Both the position numbers and the translations under genes were made by a program. From contig NC_035435.2 of the NCBI RefSeq assembly GCF_002127325.2, positions 114,994,171-115,058,170 of the forward strand: DNA of 64,000 nucleotides. Reading direction: 5' to 3'. Each line of letters opens with the position of its first letter. Positions within the stretch are counted from its first letter, which is position 1. The stretch is from Helianthus annuus. Taxonomy: Eukaryota; Streptophyta; Magnoliopsida; Asterales; Asteraceae. The notes under the pieces were generated by a model, which searched no databases, was not told the origin of the DNA, and saw only the letters and a program-made list of their open reading frames with translations. Below, piece by piece: positions 44,809 to 57,776 of this stretch.

Positions 44809-47800
44809 ATGACCGACGGCAAGAAACCAGACGCTGAATCTTCGGATCAGCCGTCTAAATCACACCTCCATCCAGCATATTCTGTCACTAACGTGCAATC
44901 CAAAATACGTACGTTAGATGGCGTTAAGGTTACGTATACCTCCTGGGTAAAATTATTCAAACTTCATGTCGTCGCCTATCAGGTTATAGACCATATTGAT
45001 GGGACAGACCCACCCGCAGAAACAACACCTGAATACCGGCAGTGGAAAGAAATTGATGCCCTGGTACTGCAGTGGATTTATAGCACCGTCTCTGACGACC
45101 TTTTGGGACGTGTTATTGATGCTGGCCCTACAGCGATTAAAGCTTAGCTCAGCCTGCAGAAAATTTATCTCAGTAATAAAAAGGCTCGAGCAGGAGCACT
45201 TGAAACCCGTTTTTGCAACCTTACCCTATCGGCTTGCTCGTCCCTTGACGATTATTGTCAGCGTTTGAAGGACCTCGCCAACCAACTCGAGGACGTTGAC
45301 CATCTTGTCTCTGCGGAACGGTTGGTCCTTCAGTTGGTTCGTGGGCTACCTATCGAATTTGACACCATTGCCTCTCTGATAAACGCTAACAACGCCGACT
45401 GGGATCTCGCCCGAAGCATGCTCCAAGATGAACTGATTCATCAGGAGGCTCGCCAAAATACCAGCCAAACTGTCCTTGTTGCACCATCTTCACAACAGCA
45501 GCCACACCAGAACGCTCCATATACCAACAACAATACGCAGCAGCCCCAACAAACCTCTTACTAGAGCCGTAACAGAGGCCGAGGACGCGGCCGTGGACGC
45601 AGCAGCCGTGGCCGAGGGTCCGGTGGTCGTGGACAGCAAGGTTATCAGCCGCAGTGGTCTTCTAACAACCCCTCGTATACGCCTTGGGCCTAGTGGAACA
45701 CTCCACCATGTCCGTATCCAACGCAGCCCGCATTTCAGCCCCCAACACACTTCTCACAGCAGCAGCCCACTTCTTATTAGCAGCCCACGGCCCCACCAAA
45801 CTCAGATCAGTTCATGCAGCAGCAGCCCACTTCTTATCAGCAGCCTACGGGCTTCAGTACGGCCCAAAACCCAACCGGTTTCACTCCACAACAGGCCTAC
45901 TACTTCAACCCTCAGCCTACGGGTTTTAACGCCCTCAGTCCTTCAGATTTGAGTGCTTCTATGGCGTCAATGCAGGTCAACAATCCTGATCCAAGACTTA
46001 TGGATACTGGGGCAACTTCTCACGCCACTGATGACCAAGGTATGATCACTTCCCCTGATCCTTTTCCTATAAACAGTAAAATTTTAGTCGGTAATGGCGA
46101 GTTTTTACCAATTTAAGGGTCTGGAACAGGTTACCTAAACCTCCCCAACCGAACTTACATACTACCCAAAATCCTTTACTGCCCTACCATTATCAAAAAG
46201 TTAATTTCTGTTAGACGCTTTACGCGTGATAACAATGTTTCTATTGAATTTGATCCCTTTGGTTTTTCTTTGAAGGACCTTCGCACTGGCCGCCTTCTTT
46301 CCCGCCACAATAGTACCGGGGATCTCTATCCAATAACACCACCAGAATTACCAGCTCAAGCTACTTTCCTCACCTCAGCTTCTCATACATGGCATGATCG
46401 CTTAGGCCACCCTGGCGCTCAAGTTTTGGATGTACTTAGTCGTTATTTCAATTTTTCATGTAATAAACAAAAACATAGTTTTTGTCATTCATGTCATGTT
46501 TCTAATAGTAAACGTTTGCCATTTTATGCATCCAATTCCTTTACCTTTTCACCATTTGATATCATTCATTGTGACTTGTGGACATCTCCGATCCTTAGTA
46601 AAACAGGTTACAAATATTACATGGTCTTGATTGATAATTTTTCACACTTTATTTGGGTGTATCCTTTAAAATACAAATCTGAAACATTCCCAACATTAGT
46701 CAAGTTTCACCGTTTAATCTCAACCCAATTCAATCGACAAATAAAAACTTTTCAATGTGATCTTGGTGGTGAATTTGATAACAATGCTTTTAAAACATTC
46801 GCCATTTAAAACGGCTTCCTCTTTCGTTTCTCTTGTCCCCAAACCTCCTCCCAAAACGGCCGGACCAAACGAATGATTCGTCGCCTTAACGACATCATAC
46901 GTTCTCTGCTTATACATTCCCAACTACCACCCACCTTTTGGGTCGAAGCACTCCATACTGCAGCCTACTTATACAACATACTTCCCACAAAACGCCTAAA
47001 CTTTTTCACACCCACTTACGCGCTTTACCTACGCCACCCTACATATAACCACCTTCGTGTTTTTGGCTATGCGTGTTATCCAAACGCCTCAGCCACACAA
47101 CCTCATAAACTACACCATCGTGCCACCCGCTGCATATTCCTAGGCTATCCACCTGATTTCAGAGGGTACCGATGCTTTGACCCTGTTACAGGTAAAGTCA
47201 CCATCTCCCGACACGTGACTTTCGATGAAACCACTTTTCCATACACCACACCCTCTACCCCAAACACGTACCAGTTTTTGGACGATGCCCCACCTCCCGG
47301 GTTCACCTTTGCTCGGGCCATACCGCCTCCACCTGCACCACCCCACCAACCGGCCAAACCCACAATCACCTCACCTTTCCCTTTTACATATAGCCACCGC
47401 CCCCGGCCAGCTCAACCAGCACCCAAGCCCAACGCCCCTCCACCACCCGTATTAAACCAACCGGTCCCAGCCAGCCACAAAACCAGTCACCACCGGTCTC
47501 TAACCCACAACCGGTTACCTCCACCTCTGGTACAGCCCCTCCACCACCACCCGGGCCTTCTACCTCTAACCGCCCTACCTCCTCACACCCTATGGCCACC
47601 TGTTCCAAAACAGGCAGCCTTAAACCACCACAGTACTCTCTTCATACCACCACCATATCTCCCATTCCTACTGCATATAACCAGGCCTTAACAACCCGAA
47701 TTGGTTGCACGCCATGCAGACTGAGTTTACTGCCTTACAGGAAAATGGGACTTGGGAATTGGTCCCTAGGCCGTCTGATTAACCTATTATCAGGTGCATG

Positions 47801-48294
47801 TGGCTGTTTCGCCACAAGTTTAAATCTGACGGCACATTAGAGAGATACAAGGCTAGATTAGTCGTCAATGGCAAATCTCAAACAGTTGGCATCGATTGTC
47901 AGGACACTTTCAGTCCCATGGTTAAACCTGCTACTATTCGTACTGTCCCGTCCCTTGCAGTATCGCGCTCTTGGCCCATCCATCAGTTGGATGTCAAGAA
48001 TACGTTTTTACATGGACATTTGAACGAGACTGTTTTTATGCATCAACCACCAGGCTTTCATGATGCTCGTTTCCCAGGCTTTGTTTGCAGGTTAAAGAAA
48101 TCTCTATATGGACTTAAACAGGTGCCTCGGGCGTGGTACACTCGATTTGCCACGTACATTCTTGCCAATGGGTTTTGAAGCAGTACTTGTGATAATTCAC
48201 TTTATATCTACACTCGGGACACTCAAATGGCTTATTTATTACTCTATGTGGATGATATCGTCCTCACTGCTTCGAATGACGCCCTGCTACATGA
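44809..48294 (+). pseudogene. Copia gag, protease, integrase and N-terminal RT, multiple stops
   Basis: Starts at ATG 44809 (MTDGKKPDAESSD). Gag runs to about 45560, followed by a Gly/Arg-rich stretch and Gln/Pro-rich repeats. The protease site DTGATSHATDD is at about 46000. The GAG-pre-integrase HDRLGHPGAQ with C-x2-C (FCHSCH) is at about 46390-46500. The integrase core runs to about 46870 and the RT region (HKFKSDGTLERYKARLV, QLDVKNTFLHGHL) lies at 47800-48170, ending at LLYVDDIVL near 48265. One frame stays readable from 44809 to about 47690, but stop codons sit at 45145, 45562, 45691, 45778, 46114 and 46807. Four of the six are TAG and two TAA, mostly where Gln is expected. A frameshift occurs near 47690 and another near 48180. 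Confidence 0.9.
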
Positions 48295-51019
48295 TGTCAC
48301 ACCCCAACCGATGGCGGAATCATCGGGGTGTGGCACTGAGCGAAACAGATTGTCCAGAAGTTTCCATAACAACTACCATCACCATTTAGTTTAAATGACA
48401 CGTCCCATACCGTATCCCAAATAATAAAACAAATTATTACAGCTAACAACCAGTCAAGTAATTTTGTTGGGGGGCTCTAGAGCTTTATTCTAACCTCGCT
48501 TTCCTAGCAAGCAAACATCTTAAACACCTGTCACATACGTTAAAATACAGTCAATACATGAATGTAAAGGTGAGCATACAAGTTTGATAATAGCATATAG
48601 AGTTCGAAATAGTTTACGTATAACCAGCACGTACACAGAGGAAAATGAAGCATGTTAATTATCGACATGGATCTATCGATACCAATGACTGCGGGTTGAC
48701 TGTCCGAGACAGTTCGCAATACATGATTACCACCGTAATCCATGCAAGTAATTGTCCTTAACAACCCCCGTGTGAACGGGTGCTGAGTCCAAACTATAGT
48801 ACTACGTCGTTAAGGCAGGCAGACATCATTCCACGTGTAAACATAACAACAAGCATTCATTTAGTCACGTAATACATGCGAATCGGTTAACGTTCAAATA
48901 ATTGAGTAGTGTGATCGATTGTGTTTTGATATAGGTAACGTATGTAACACCCAAAAGTGCTAAAAACAAAAAAGGGATCGAGTATACTCACATCGATTGG
49001 TTGATGGATTGAAGGGAGCACTTGAGAGTAGGGTTAGCCTGATTAGTTCGATAGCATAACGATGAGTAACACGCAAAAGGGAAACAAGTGATGATGGGTC
49101 GAACAGCCTGGTCGATCGGACAATTGGTTCGATCAAACGGGTTGTTCGTTCGGCTGGACAGTCTGTTCGGACAGCCTATTCGATCGGCCGGTAGGCTCGA
49201 TCAGTTGGACTGTTCGAGTGGATTGTTTCTTCCTTTGAGTAGGATGTGTTTGTGTATGATGGTTTGACCTTTTGAAGTTTTCGTTGTAGTATTTGAGAAC
49301 ACTGAAGTGTTCTTACCTTTCAGGTCGATCGATCGAACGGTCTGTTCGATCGGCCGGCTTAACCGATCGGTTAGACACTTCGTTAGTGAGTCCTCATCTG
49401 GATGTCACCTGATCGATCGAACAGCATATTCGATCGGGTGGCACTCCGTACTACTACTAGTTGTGAATCGATTAAGTGTTGAAGCATAGTATCTCATGAT
49501 CCGATGAGTAATGTTATCAAACAGCTCGTTCGATCGGACATCACCTCGTTCAATACTATACTTCATGAAATTGTCAAAGTGTGGGGCCACTTGCTAGCCG
49601 ATCGGCTGGCCTGGTCGATCGGCTGACATGTCCGATAGGTTAGGCTGTCCGTTCGGCCAGCCTAACCGTTCGGTCAGCATCCTGACCTGGTCGGCCTGTT
49701 CGTCTAACACTTTGGCTGTTCTGATTATTTGACGTTAGATTGAGGTAGTTTGACAATGAGCTGAACCATGGAGCTTTCGTTCTTACTTGCTTCCCCTGCT
49801 CGGACAAGAATCATCCAAGTCCGGCTGGTGAACTGTTCGGAACGGTTAGCTCAACGTTTACCCGAAATCAGTGAACCTCGTAGATAGAATCCGAACCTTG
49901 AACCACTCATCCATTAGAACGATTGGTGAGTTGACTCAAGCTCCGTTTCCACCAGTTTGAAGGCATTGAGTGTAAAAGAGTTGAAAGAAAGTTGGAATGC
50001 CTTCTTTCAATCCTTCACATCATGTAAATGTTCAGATCTGTGATAGATCTTAGCTTGTTTATGTGGAAATCGGTTAGATCCGAGCTATTCATGGTGGATT
50101 GAGGCCAAAACATGATGTTCTTGAAGAACACCAAGATGACATCATCCTAGAATGCTTAGATCTTGATGATTTCACGGTTAGAAATCAAGATTTGAAAGAT
50201 AGAAAGGTGTAGGTGTGTGTATTGATCAAGAAAGTACAAGATTTAGGATGAAAACTTACCGGAATCGGAAGAAATCTGAGAAAAGATGAGGAGCACGAGC
50301 TGGTCGGTCAGAGAGTTTCCAAAAGTGGAAAGAATGACAATGACAACCCTATTTATAGGCTCCAAAAGAGGAAAGGGCTGGCCGATCGGCCAGGCATCCC
50401 GATCGGACAGCCTGCTCGATCGGACAGTCCGTCCGATTGGCTGGGCTGTTCGATCGGCTGACATCCTGATCGATCAACAGTCTGGTTCGAGTGTTTGGTG
50501 CGACGATTTCTGATATTTCGATTTCGATTGATGATGATACGAATACGATAGAGTTTCCTATTCAAGTTACTTTTAGTCACAATCACTATATCTAACATAC
50601 ACTCATCTATATTTCACACTATCCTTACGTTACCATTCGTCATAATTCGGTTTCGATTGCTTTCGATTTGAGTTTCGAGTTTCGATTGATTCGATTGATC
50701 ACCACACAAAAGATAAAGTAAACACACACAAGTAACACATAAGGCACACACACACGTATAATAACAACCAAAGTTCGCGTAATTCGAGATTTGAGTTCGA
50801 TGATGGTTCGATCGGTTTGATTACTAATTAGTTAACTTTATCGCATTGTTACTTCCTACTATTCACAGTTAAAGAAGTCAAACATCCGATTAGTTCGATT
50901 CTTGATTAACAACACTTACTCCACATAATACAAATAAAACATAAAATAGACTATTTACAGTCAAAAAAGTCAAAGTTGACATGGACTTTGACTTTGACTT
51001 TGACATTCGAAAACACGGG
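48295..51019 (-). repeat. 3' LTR of the deleted gypsy derivative, truncated
   Basis: About 2.7 kb, homologous to 54001-56853. It lacks about 120 bp present at 54178-54300 and its minus-strand 5' tip. It contains many GATCGG motifs in clusters, at about 49100-49700 and 50371-50490. Short open frames in it are not genes. Confidence 0.88.
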
Positions 51020-52845
51020 ACGTCTTTGACTTCAGCCTTCTTTTTCTTTTCCTTCTCCGCTACTACAATGTTGGCCAAGAAAGCGCTGTATTCCTTGCGG
51101 AGATACTTGCTAGCTTGGACGCATGACATGAGCTTGAGACCTTTTAAAGCTGTTTCACCGTATACACATAGTAGATCACCATTCGCGAGTGAGAATCGAA
51201 TCATCTTATCAAAACACACAACTTCAGCATGGTTTTCGCGTAGAAAGTCCATGCCTACTATGACGTCAAAACTTCTGAGTTGCATCAGAATGAGGTCGAT
51301 TGGGAAGATGTGATTGTTGAGCTCAAGGGTACAATCACGAAGAACAGAGTTAACAGCGACGATTCTTCCAATAGCAACTTCAACTTCGAATGACGAGGGG
51401 AGATAAGAACGCTTACGACTAAGGAGCTTCTCGAATTCAAACGACACAAAGCAGTTATCGGCTCCAGTATCAAACAAACACGATGCATAAATACCATTCA
51501 CAAGGAACGTACCATTAACCACGTTGTTGTCAGCCTGGGCTTGACGGGCGTTGATGTTAAAGGTTCTGGCACGGCCTGCTTGTTGCTGTTGCTGAGGCTG
51601 CTGCTGTTGTTGTTGCTGTTGGGGCTCTTGTTTCATCCCCCTGTTTGGGCACATGTTTGCAAAGTGGTTAGGATCACCACATGCGAAGCAGACTCAAGCA
51701 TTGAACACCGGTGCTTGAGCTGCAGGTTGGCCTTGAGGGGCTGGGAGTAGAGCTTGATGAGCGACGGCTTGAACTGGGGCTTAACGGGGACCATAGCGAT
51801 AGTTCGCAGTGAAATGCCCGTAGAGGTTGCAGTGGGCGCAAAAACGACAGGCGATTCCCACCGGATGATGGTATGAGCATGTCGGGCAGAGCGAGTGGGG
51901 ACCTATGTAAGCGCGCTTGGCTGGCGGCGCATTGATCACTGGAGCTTGTCGATGGTGAGACTCCTGCTGAGCCTGTACGGCTTGCAGAGGAGCAGCAGTC
52001 GTTGTCACAGCACAGTTCTTGTTGCTGGAGCTGTTGTTGTTGTGCTTCTTCTTTCTTCTTGATGACTTGGAGGGTTGAGCAGTGGAGTTGGTGGTTGCTG
52101 CAGTTGTAGCTTGATGCAGAGACTTGGATGGCTTATCCCGGAAACCAGCTTTTACTCGCTTGTCATTGATCTCGGCGGCAAGCAGATAAGTCTCTTCAAT
52201 CGATGATGTCTTGGCAGCATGAACAAAATCGGCAACACAATCGGGTAGAGCTCGAATATACTTCTTGATGGCCATATCTGGCGTCTTGACTTGGTCGGGA
52301 CAGGTGATGCTAAGCTGCTTGAAGCGAGCAGTTAAAGCAGCGTTGTCTCCATCCTTCTGCTTGATGTTCCAAAACTCGTCCTCCAGCTTTTGGCGTTCAT
52401 GGGGAGGGCAGAATTCGTCCATCATGATGGCCTTCAAATCCTCCAAAGTCAGCTCATAAGCTGCATCATTTCCGCGCTTGTTTCGTCCGGCCGTCCACCA
52501 GTCTAGAGCTCGGGACTAGAAGACGCCGGTAGCATTGAGGGTGCGGTGATTCTCAGGACAGCCGCTTTGGCGCAGAGTGACTTCGACTGAATCAAACCAT
52601 TGAAACATGGCGGTAGGGCCATATTCTCCGGTGAATTCTTTGGGTCCGCATGCTTTAAACTGTTTGAAGCTGAAACCAGTCTTGTTGGCATCCTTAGGAG
52701 CTTCAGTTCGCGACTCCTCGGACGACTTGTTGACGTTCTCATATACCTCTCTTACAGCTTTTGCCACACTCTTGGCAATGATAGCAGCGAGACGCTTGTC
52801 TCTCTTCTCTTGGCGAGTAAGATGGTGTCGGGATCCAGACGACAT
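51020..52845 (-). pseudogene. Gag-protease of the gypsy derivative, three nonsense codons, fused to the LTR
   Basis: One frame from ATG 52845 (MSSGSRHHLTRQEK) to the LTR junction near 51020. It holds retrotrans_gag (FKACGPKEFTGEYGPTAMF), basic and Gln-rich linkers, a CCHC knuckle (CFACGDPNHFANMCP), a poly-Gln stretch and protease LFDTGADNCFV (near 51475). Stops are TAG at 52513-52515, TAA at 51778-51780 and TGA at 51694-51696. The expected residues (Gln, Gln, Arg) make each explainable by one C-to-T change. After AEVKDVP the frame runs into LTR sequence instead of RT. It is dead as an enzyme source, but its gag frame shows no frameshift. Confidence 0.88.
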
Positions 52846-54000
52846 TTTCTGCAGCAGACATCGTCACAGGACTCAACACAACATGATTGAATCTCACCTC
52901 ACACATCTACTACTTACTAAAGCTTAGAAATACGTCGAAACACGCATCACATAATCACATAAGCACAAGGTCACAAATTCACATAATCACAGAAGCACAT
53001 AAGCACGTAGGCATGTAGAGCACAGAGACACATAAGCACAGAAGCACATACGCATTTAATCACAGAGGTAGTCAGAATACAGAAACCTATCATTCAAAGC
53101 TTGCGAGTCGTTCATATATAGTGATCACGTATAGTATATCGAGTAGCATCGTATAGTCGTATAGCGTGTCGAGTGGTATAGTATAATCGTAGCATTATGT
53201 TGTCTAAAATTGCAGCGACTTGTTAGCGTATTGAGGTAGAATAGCAATGCGAGTCGTGTGTGTCGATCGAAGTGGTAGCAAAAATCGAATAACCTCAAAA
53301 TTTTAAACATATAAACAGTTAAACACATACAACACACAAAATCAACGAGTCATCAGAGTCGGCGGCTGCGGGCTTAGAATCGAAAACACATAAAAATCGA
53401 GAGATAGATTGTCTGCGGCTACTAGACATTGACTACCCAAAGCGATTCGACTATTCACAATATACTTGTCGTCACTTTTTTAACTTTCGGCTCGCGTTGC
53501 TGCCTCGATTCTTGGGCATTCAACACGTATTCCCTAGGGCATACTTATGAGTTCAGGTCGTTGGAGTTCTGTCGAGGCTTTGGTGAGATAAGTAAAAGTT
53601 GGAATAAGTTGCCAAGGTTCGGGTTTCACCCCTGGCTTAGCAATTTCTTCCTTGTTTTAGTAAAATTGAGGAGATTATTCATCAAAATATGGATTTCACT
53701 CCTGATTTGGTATAATTCTCCTCGTTTGTTATCGAAAATAATGAGGAAAGCATAGATAAATCGATAAAATCAGAACTAATCAAGTAATCTAGTCGGGAGT
53801 TTGCGGTTTTCACACCTAATCCTGACCAAATCACCTTCTTATCATTGAAAATTTCGAGTATAGTGATAGTGTAGAATAGCAGGATTTAGCGTATACTCTT
53901 GGTCTGTTGGTTCCTAACTATAGTCTAGGTCTCTAAGACAACGACCCGGACTAGGTCGTGTCTAGCCTAATTCCCTATAGTTATGGCTCTGATACCAATC
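52846..54000 (-). other. Untranslated leader of the gypsy derivative
   Basis: No coding frame. A degenerate cacataagcacagaag-type repeat occupies about 52945-53060. The primer-binding site for tRNA-iMet is at about 53984-53998 on the minus strand, next to the 5' LTR. Confidence 0.6.
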
Positions 54001-56853
54001 TGTCACACCCCAACCGATGGCGGAATCATCGGGGCGTGGCACTGAGCGAAACAGATTGTCCAGAAGTTTCCATAACAACTATCATCACTATTTAGTTTAA
54101 ATGAAACGTCCCATACCGTGTCCCAAATAATAAAATAAATTATTACAGATAACAACCAGTCAAGTAATTCTGTTCCGACAACTCAGATTTAAATAAAACA
54201 AATAAATATTGTTCAAATGCTCCTAAAGACCCGGTCGGACAAGATCTACAGACAACTATGCTCTAGACGCTTGTTCCTGATAGACAACTATTTGTTAGGG
54301 GGCTCTAGAGCTTTATTCTAGCCTCGCTTTCCTAGCAAGCAAACATCTTAAACACCTGTCACATACGTTAAAATACAGTCAATACACGAATGTAAAGGTG
54401 AGCATACAAGTTTGATAATAGCATATAGAGTTCGAAATAGTTTACGCATAACCAGCACGTACACAGAGGAAAACGAAGCATGTTAATTATCGACATGGAT
54501 CTATCGATACCAATGACTGCGGGTTGACTGTCCGAGACAGTTCGCAATACATGATTACCACCGTAATCCATGCAAGTAATTGTCCTTAACAACCCCTGTG
54601 TGAACGGGTGCTGAGTCCAAACTATAGTACTACGTCGTTAAGGCAGGCAGACAGCATTCCACGTGTAAACATAACAACAAGCATTCATTTAGTCGCGTAA
54701 TACATGCGAATCGGTTAGCGTTCAAATATTTTAGTAGTGTGATCGATTGTGTTTTGATATAGGTAACGTATGTAACACCCAAAAGTGCTAAAAACAAAAA
54801 GGGATCGAGTATACTCACAGCGATTGGTTGATGGATTGAAGGGAGCGCTTGAGAGTAGGGTTAGCCTGAATAGTTCGATAGCATAACGATGAGTAACACG
54901 CAAAACGGAAACAAGTGATGATGGGTCGAACAGCCTGGTCGATCGGACAGTTGGTTCGATCGAACGGGTTATTCGTTCGGCTGGACAGTCCGTTCGGACA
55001 GCCTATTCGATCGGCTGGTAGGCTCGATCGGTTGGACTGTTCGAGTGGATTGTTTCTTCCTTTGAGTAGGATGTGTTTGTGTATGATGGTTTGACCTATT
55101 GAAGTTTTCGTTGTAGTACTTGAGAACACTGAAGTGTTCTTACCTTTCAGGTCGATCGATCGAACGGTCACTTCGATCGGCCGGCTTAACCGATCGGTTA
55201 GACACTTCGTTAGTGAGTCCTCAGCTGGATGTCACCTGATCGATCGAACAACATGTTCGATCGGGTGGCACTCCGTACTACTACGAGTTGTGAACCGATT
55301 AAGTGTTGAAGCATAGTATCTCATGATCCGATGATTAATGTTATCAAACAGATCGTTCGACCGGACATCACCTCGTTCAATACTATACTTCATGAAATTG
55401 TCAAAGTGTGGGGCCACTTGCTAGCCGATCGGCTGGCCAGGTCGATCGGCTGACATGTCCGATTGGTTAGGCTGTCCGTTCGGCCAGCCTAACTGTTCGG
55501 TCAGCATCCTGACCTGGTCGGCCTGTTCGTCTAACACTTTGGCTGTTTGATTATTTGACGTTATATTGAGGTAGTTTGACAACGAGCTGAACCATGGATC
55601 TTTCGTTCTTACTTGCTTCCCTGCTCGGACAGGAATCATCCAAGTCCGGCCGGTGAACAGTTCGGAACGTTTAGCTCAACGTTTACCCGAAATCGGTGAA
55701 CCTCGTAGATAGAATCCGAACCTTGAACCATTCATCCATTAGAACGATTGGTGAGTTGACTCAAGCTCCGTTTCCACCAGTTTGAAGGCATTGAGTGTAA
55801 AAGAGTTGAAAGAAAGTTGGAATTCCTTCTTTCAATCCTTCACATCATGTAAATGTTCAGATCTGTGATAGATCTTAGCTTGTTTATGTGGAAATCGGTT
55901 AGATCCGAGCTATTCATGGTGGATTGAGGCCAAAACATGATGTTCTTGAAGAACACCATGATGACATCATCCTAGAATGCTTAGATCTTGATGATTTCAT
56001 GGTTAGAAATCAAGATTTGAAAGATAGAAAGGTGTAGGAGTGTGTATTGATCAAGAAAGTACAAGATTTAGGATGAAAACTTACCGAAATCGGAAGAAAT
56101 CTAAGAAAAGATGAGGAGCACGAGCTGGTCGGTCAGAGAGTTTCCAAAAGTGGAAAGAATGACAATGACAACCCTATTTATAGGCTCCAAAAGAGGAAAT
56201 GGCTGGCCGATCGTCCAGACATCCCGATCGGACAGCCTACTCGATCGGACAGTCCGTCCGATCAGCTGGGCTGTTCGATCGGCTGACATCCTGATCGATC
56301 AACAGTCTGGTTCGAGTGTTTGGTGCGACGATTTCTGATATTTCGATTTCGATTGATGATGATACGAATACGATAGAGTTTCCTATTCAAGTTACTTTTA
56401 GTCATAATCACTATATCTAACATACACTCATCTATATTTCACACTATCCTTACGTTACCATTCGTCATAATTCGGTTTCGATTGCTTTCGATTTGAGTTT
56501 CGAGTTTCGATTGATTCGATTGATCACCACACAAAACATAAAGTAAACACACACAAGTAACACATAAGGCACACACACGTATAATAACAACCAAAGTTCG
56601 CGTAATTCGAGATTTGAGTTCGATGATGGTTCGATCGGTTTGATTACTAATTAGTTAACTTTATCACATTGTTACTTCCTACTATTCACAGTCGTAAATC
56701 GTTTCGCGTCGATTAAACATCCGATCAGTTCGATTCTTGATTAACAGCACTTACTCCACATAATACAAATAAAACATAAAATAGACTATTTACAGTCAAA
56801 GTTGACTTGGACTTTGACTTTGACTTTGACATTCGAAAACACGGGGTGTTACA
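54001..56853 (-). repeat. 5' LTR of the gypsy derivative
   Basis: 2853 bp, starting TGTAACACCCCGTG on the minus strand and ending GGGGTGTGACA. TATA-like cctataaataggg is near 56184-56169. GATCGG palindromic clusters lie at 54930-55050, 55150-55270, 55350-55530 and, immediately upstream of the TATA box, 56200-56305. Confidence 0.92.
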
Positions 56854-56858
56854 CATGA

Positions 56859-57776
56859 TATCATTAAAAATTTGTCGGTGAATTTGCCATGTCTGACTTG
56901 GGACGTCTACATCATTTTTTGGGTATTCGGGTCAGTCACCGGTCTGATGGGTTGTTTTTAGATCAAACTCAGTACGCTAAGGAGATCGTTGCGCGGGCCT
57001 CTAGGACTGCCTGTAAGCCGTGTGCAACGCCTGTCGACTTATCCTCCAAACTCAGTGCTACCAACGGCCCACTATTTAATGACCCGACTTTATATCGCAG
57101 TTTAGCAGGCGCTTTGCAGTATCTTACATTCACTCGGCCTGACATCTCTTACGCTACCCAACAGGTTTGTTTATTTATGCACGAGCCACATGACCCACAT
57201 TTTAATTTTATGAAACGGGTTCTTCGGTACATACAAGGCACGTTGGACTACGGACTTCGTATGATCAAATCTTTGGCTCATAATTTGGTGGCATATTCTG
57301 ATGCTGATTGGGGCGGGTGTCCCGATTCTCGCAGATCTACCAGTGGTTATTGTGTTTTTCTGGGACAAAACTTAATTTCTTGGTCGTCTAAGCGTCAACT
57401 GACAGTTTCTCGTTCCAGTGCTGAGGCTGAATACCGTGGGGTCGCTAACGCTGTTGCCGAGGTCACATGGCTCCGAAATCTCTTGTTAGAGTTGCAGGTT
57501 CTGCTTTTACAAGCTATGGTCGTATACTGTGACAACGTCTCTGCTGTTTATTTGTCTGATAATCCGGTCCAACATCATCGTACCAAGCATATCGAAATCG
57601 GCATTCATTTCGTCAGGGAAAAGGTTCTCGTTGGTCATATTCGGGTTCTTCATATCCTAGCTCCATTTCAGTATGCGGATGTCTTCACCAAAGGTCTCTC
57701 TCTTCAGCTGTTTCAGTCCTTTAGGTCCAGTTTGACCGTCTGCCCCAGCAACGCTCAAACTGCGGGGGAGTATTAG
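56859..57776 (+). pseudogene. Copia RT C-terminus and RNase H (3' part of the interrupted gene)
   Basis: Continues the copia pol after the inserted element. MSDLGRLHHFLGI, YRSLAGALQYLT and RPDISYATQQV are the RT tail; YSDADWGGCPDSRRSTSGY is the RNase H start, with later SSAEAEYRGVANA and HIEIGIHFVREKV blocks. The frame from 56889 to the TAG at 57774 is intact, unlike the 5' part. With the N-terminal half split off and full of stops it cannot give a working polyprotein. Confidence 0.92.

Larger units (their letters stand above)
48295..56853 (-). mobile_element. Pol-deleted Ty3/gypsy derivative inserted in copia RT
   Basis: Flanked by catga (48290-48294 and 56854-56858). Minus orientation: 5' LTR 54001-56853, 3' LTR 48295-51019. 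The primer site ttggtatcagagcc (tRNA-iMet) abuts the 5' LTR on the minus strand. Only gag and protease remain; RT, RNase H and integrase are absent. The internal end of the 3' LTR lacks the first bases (TGTAACACC) present at 56853, so one deletion removed pol, the polypurine tract and the LTR tip. The family resembles chromoviruses by gag, PR and long LTRs. Confidence 0.9.

Noticed and set aside
49307..50513. Short frames in the gypsy derivative LTR (for example at 49307 and 50286)
   Set aside because: They follow the GATCGG repeats and recur at the same LTR positions in the second copy; no protein signature.
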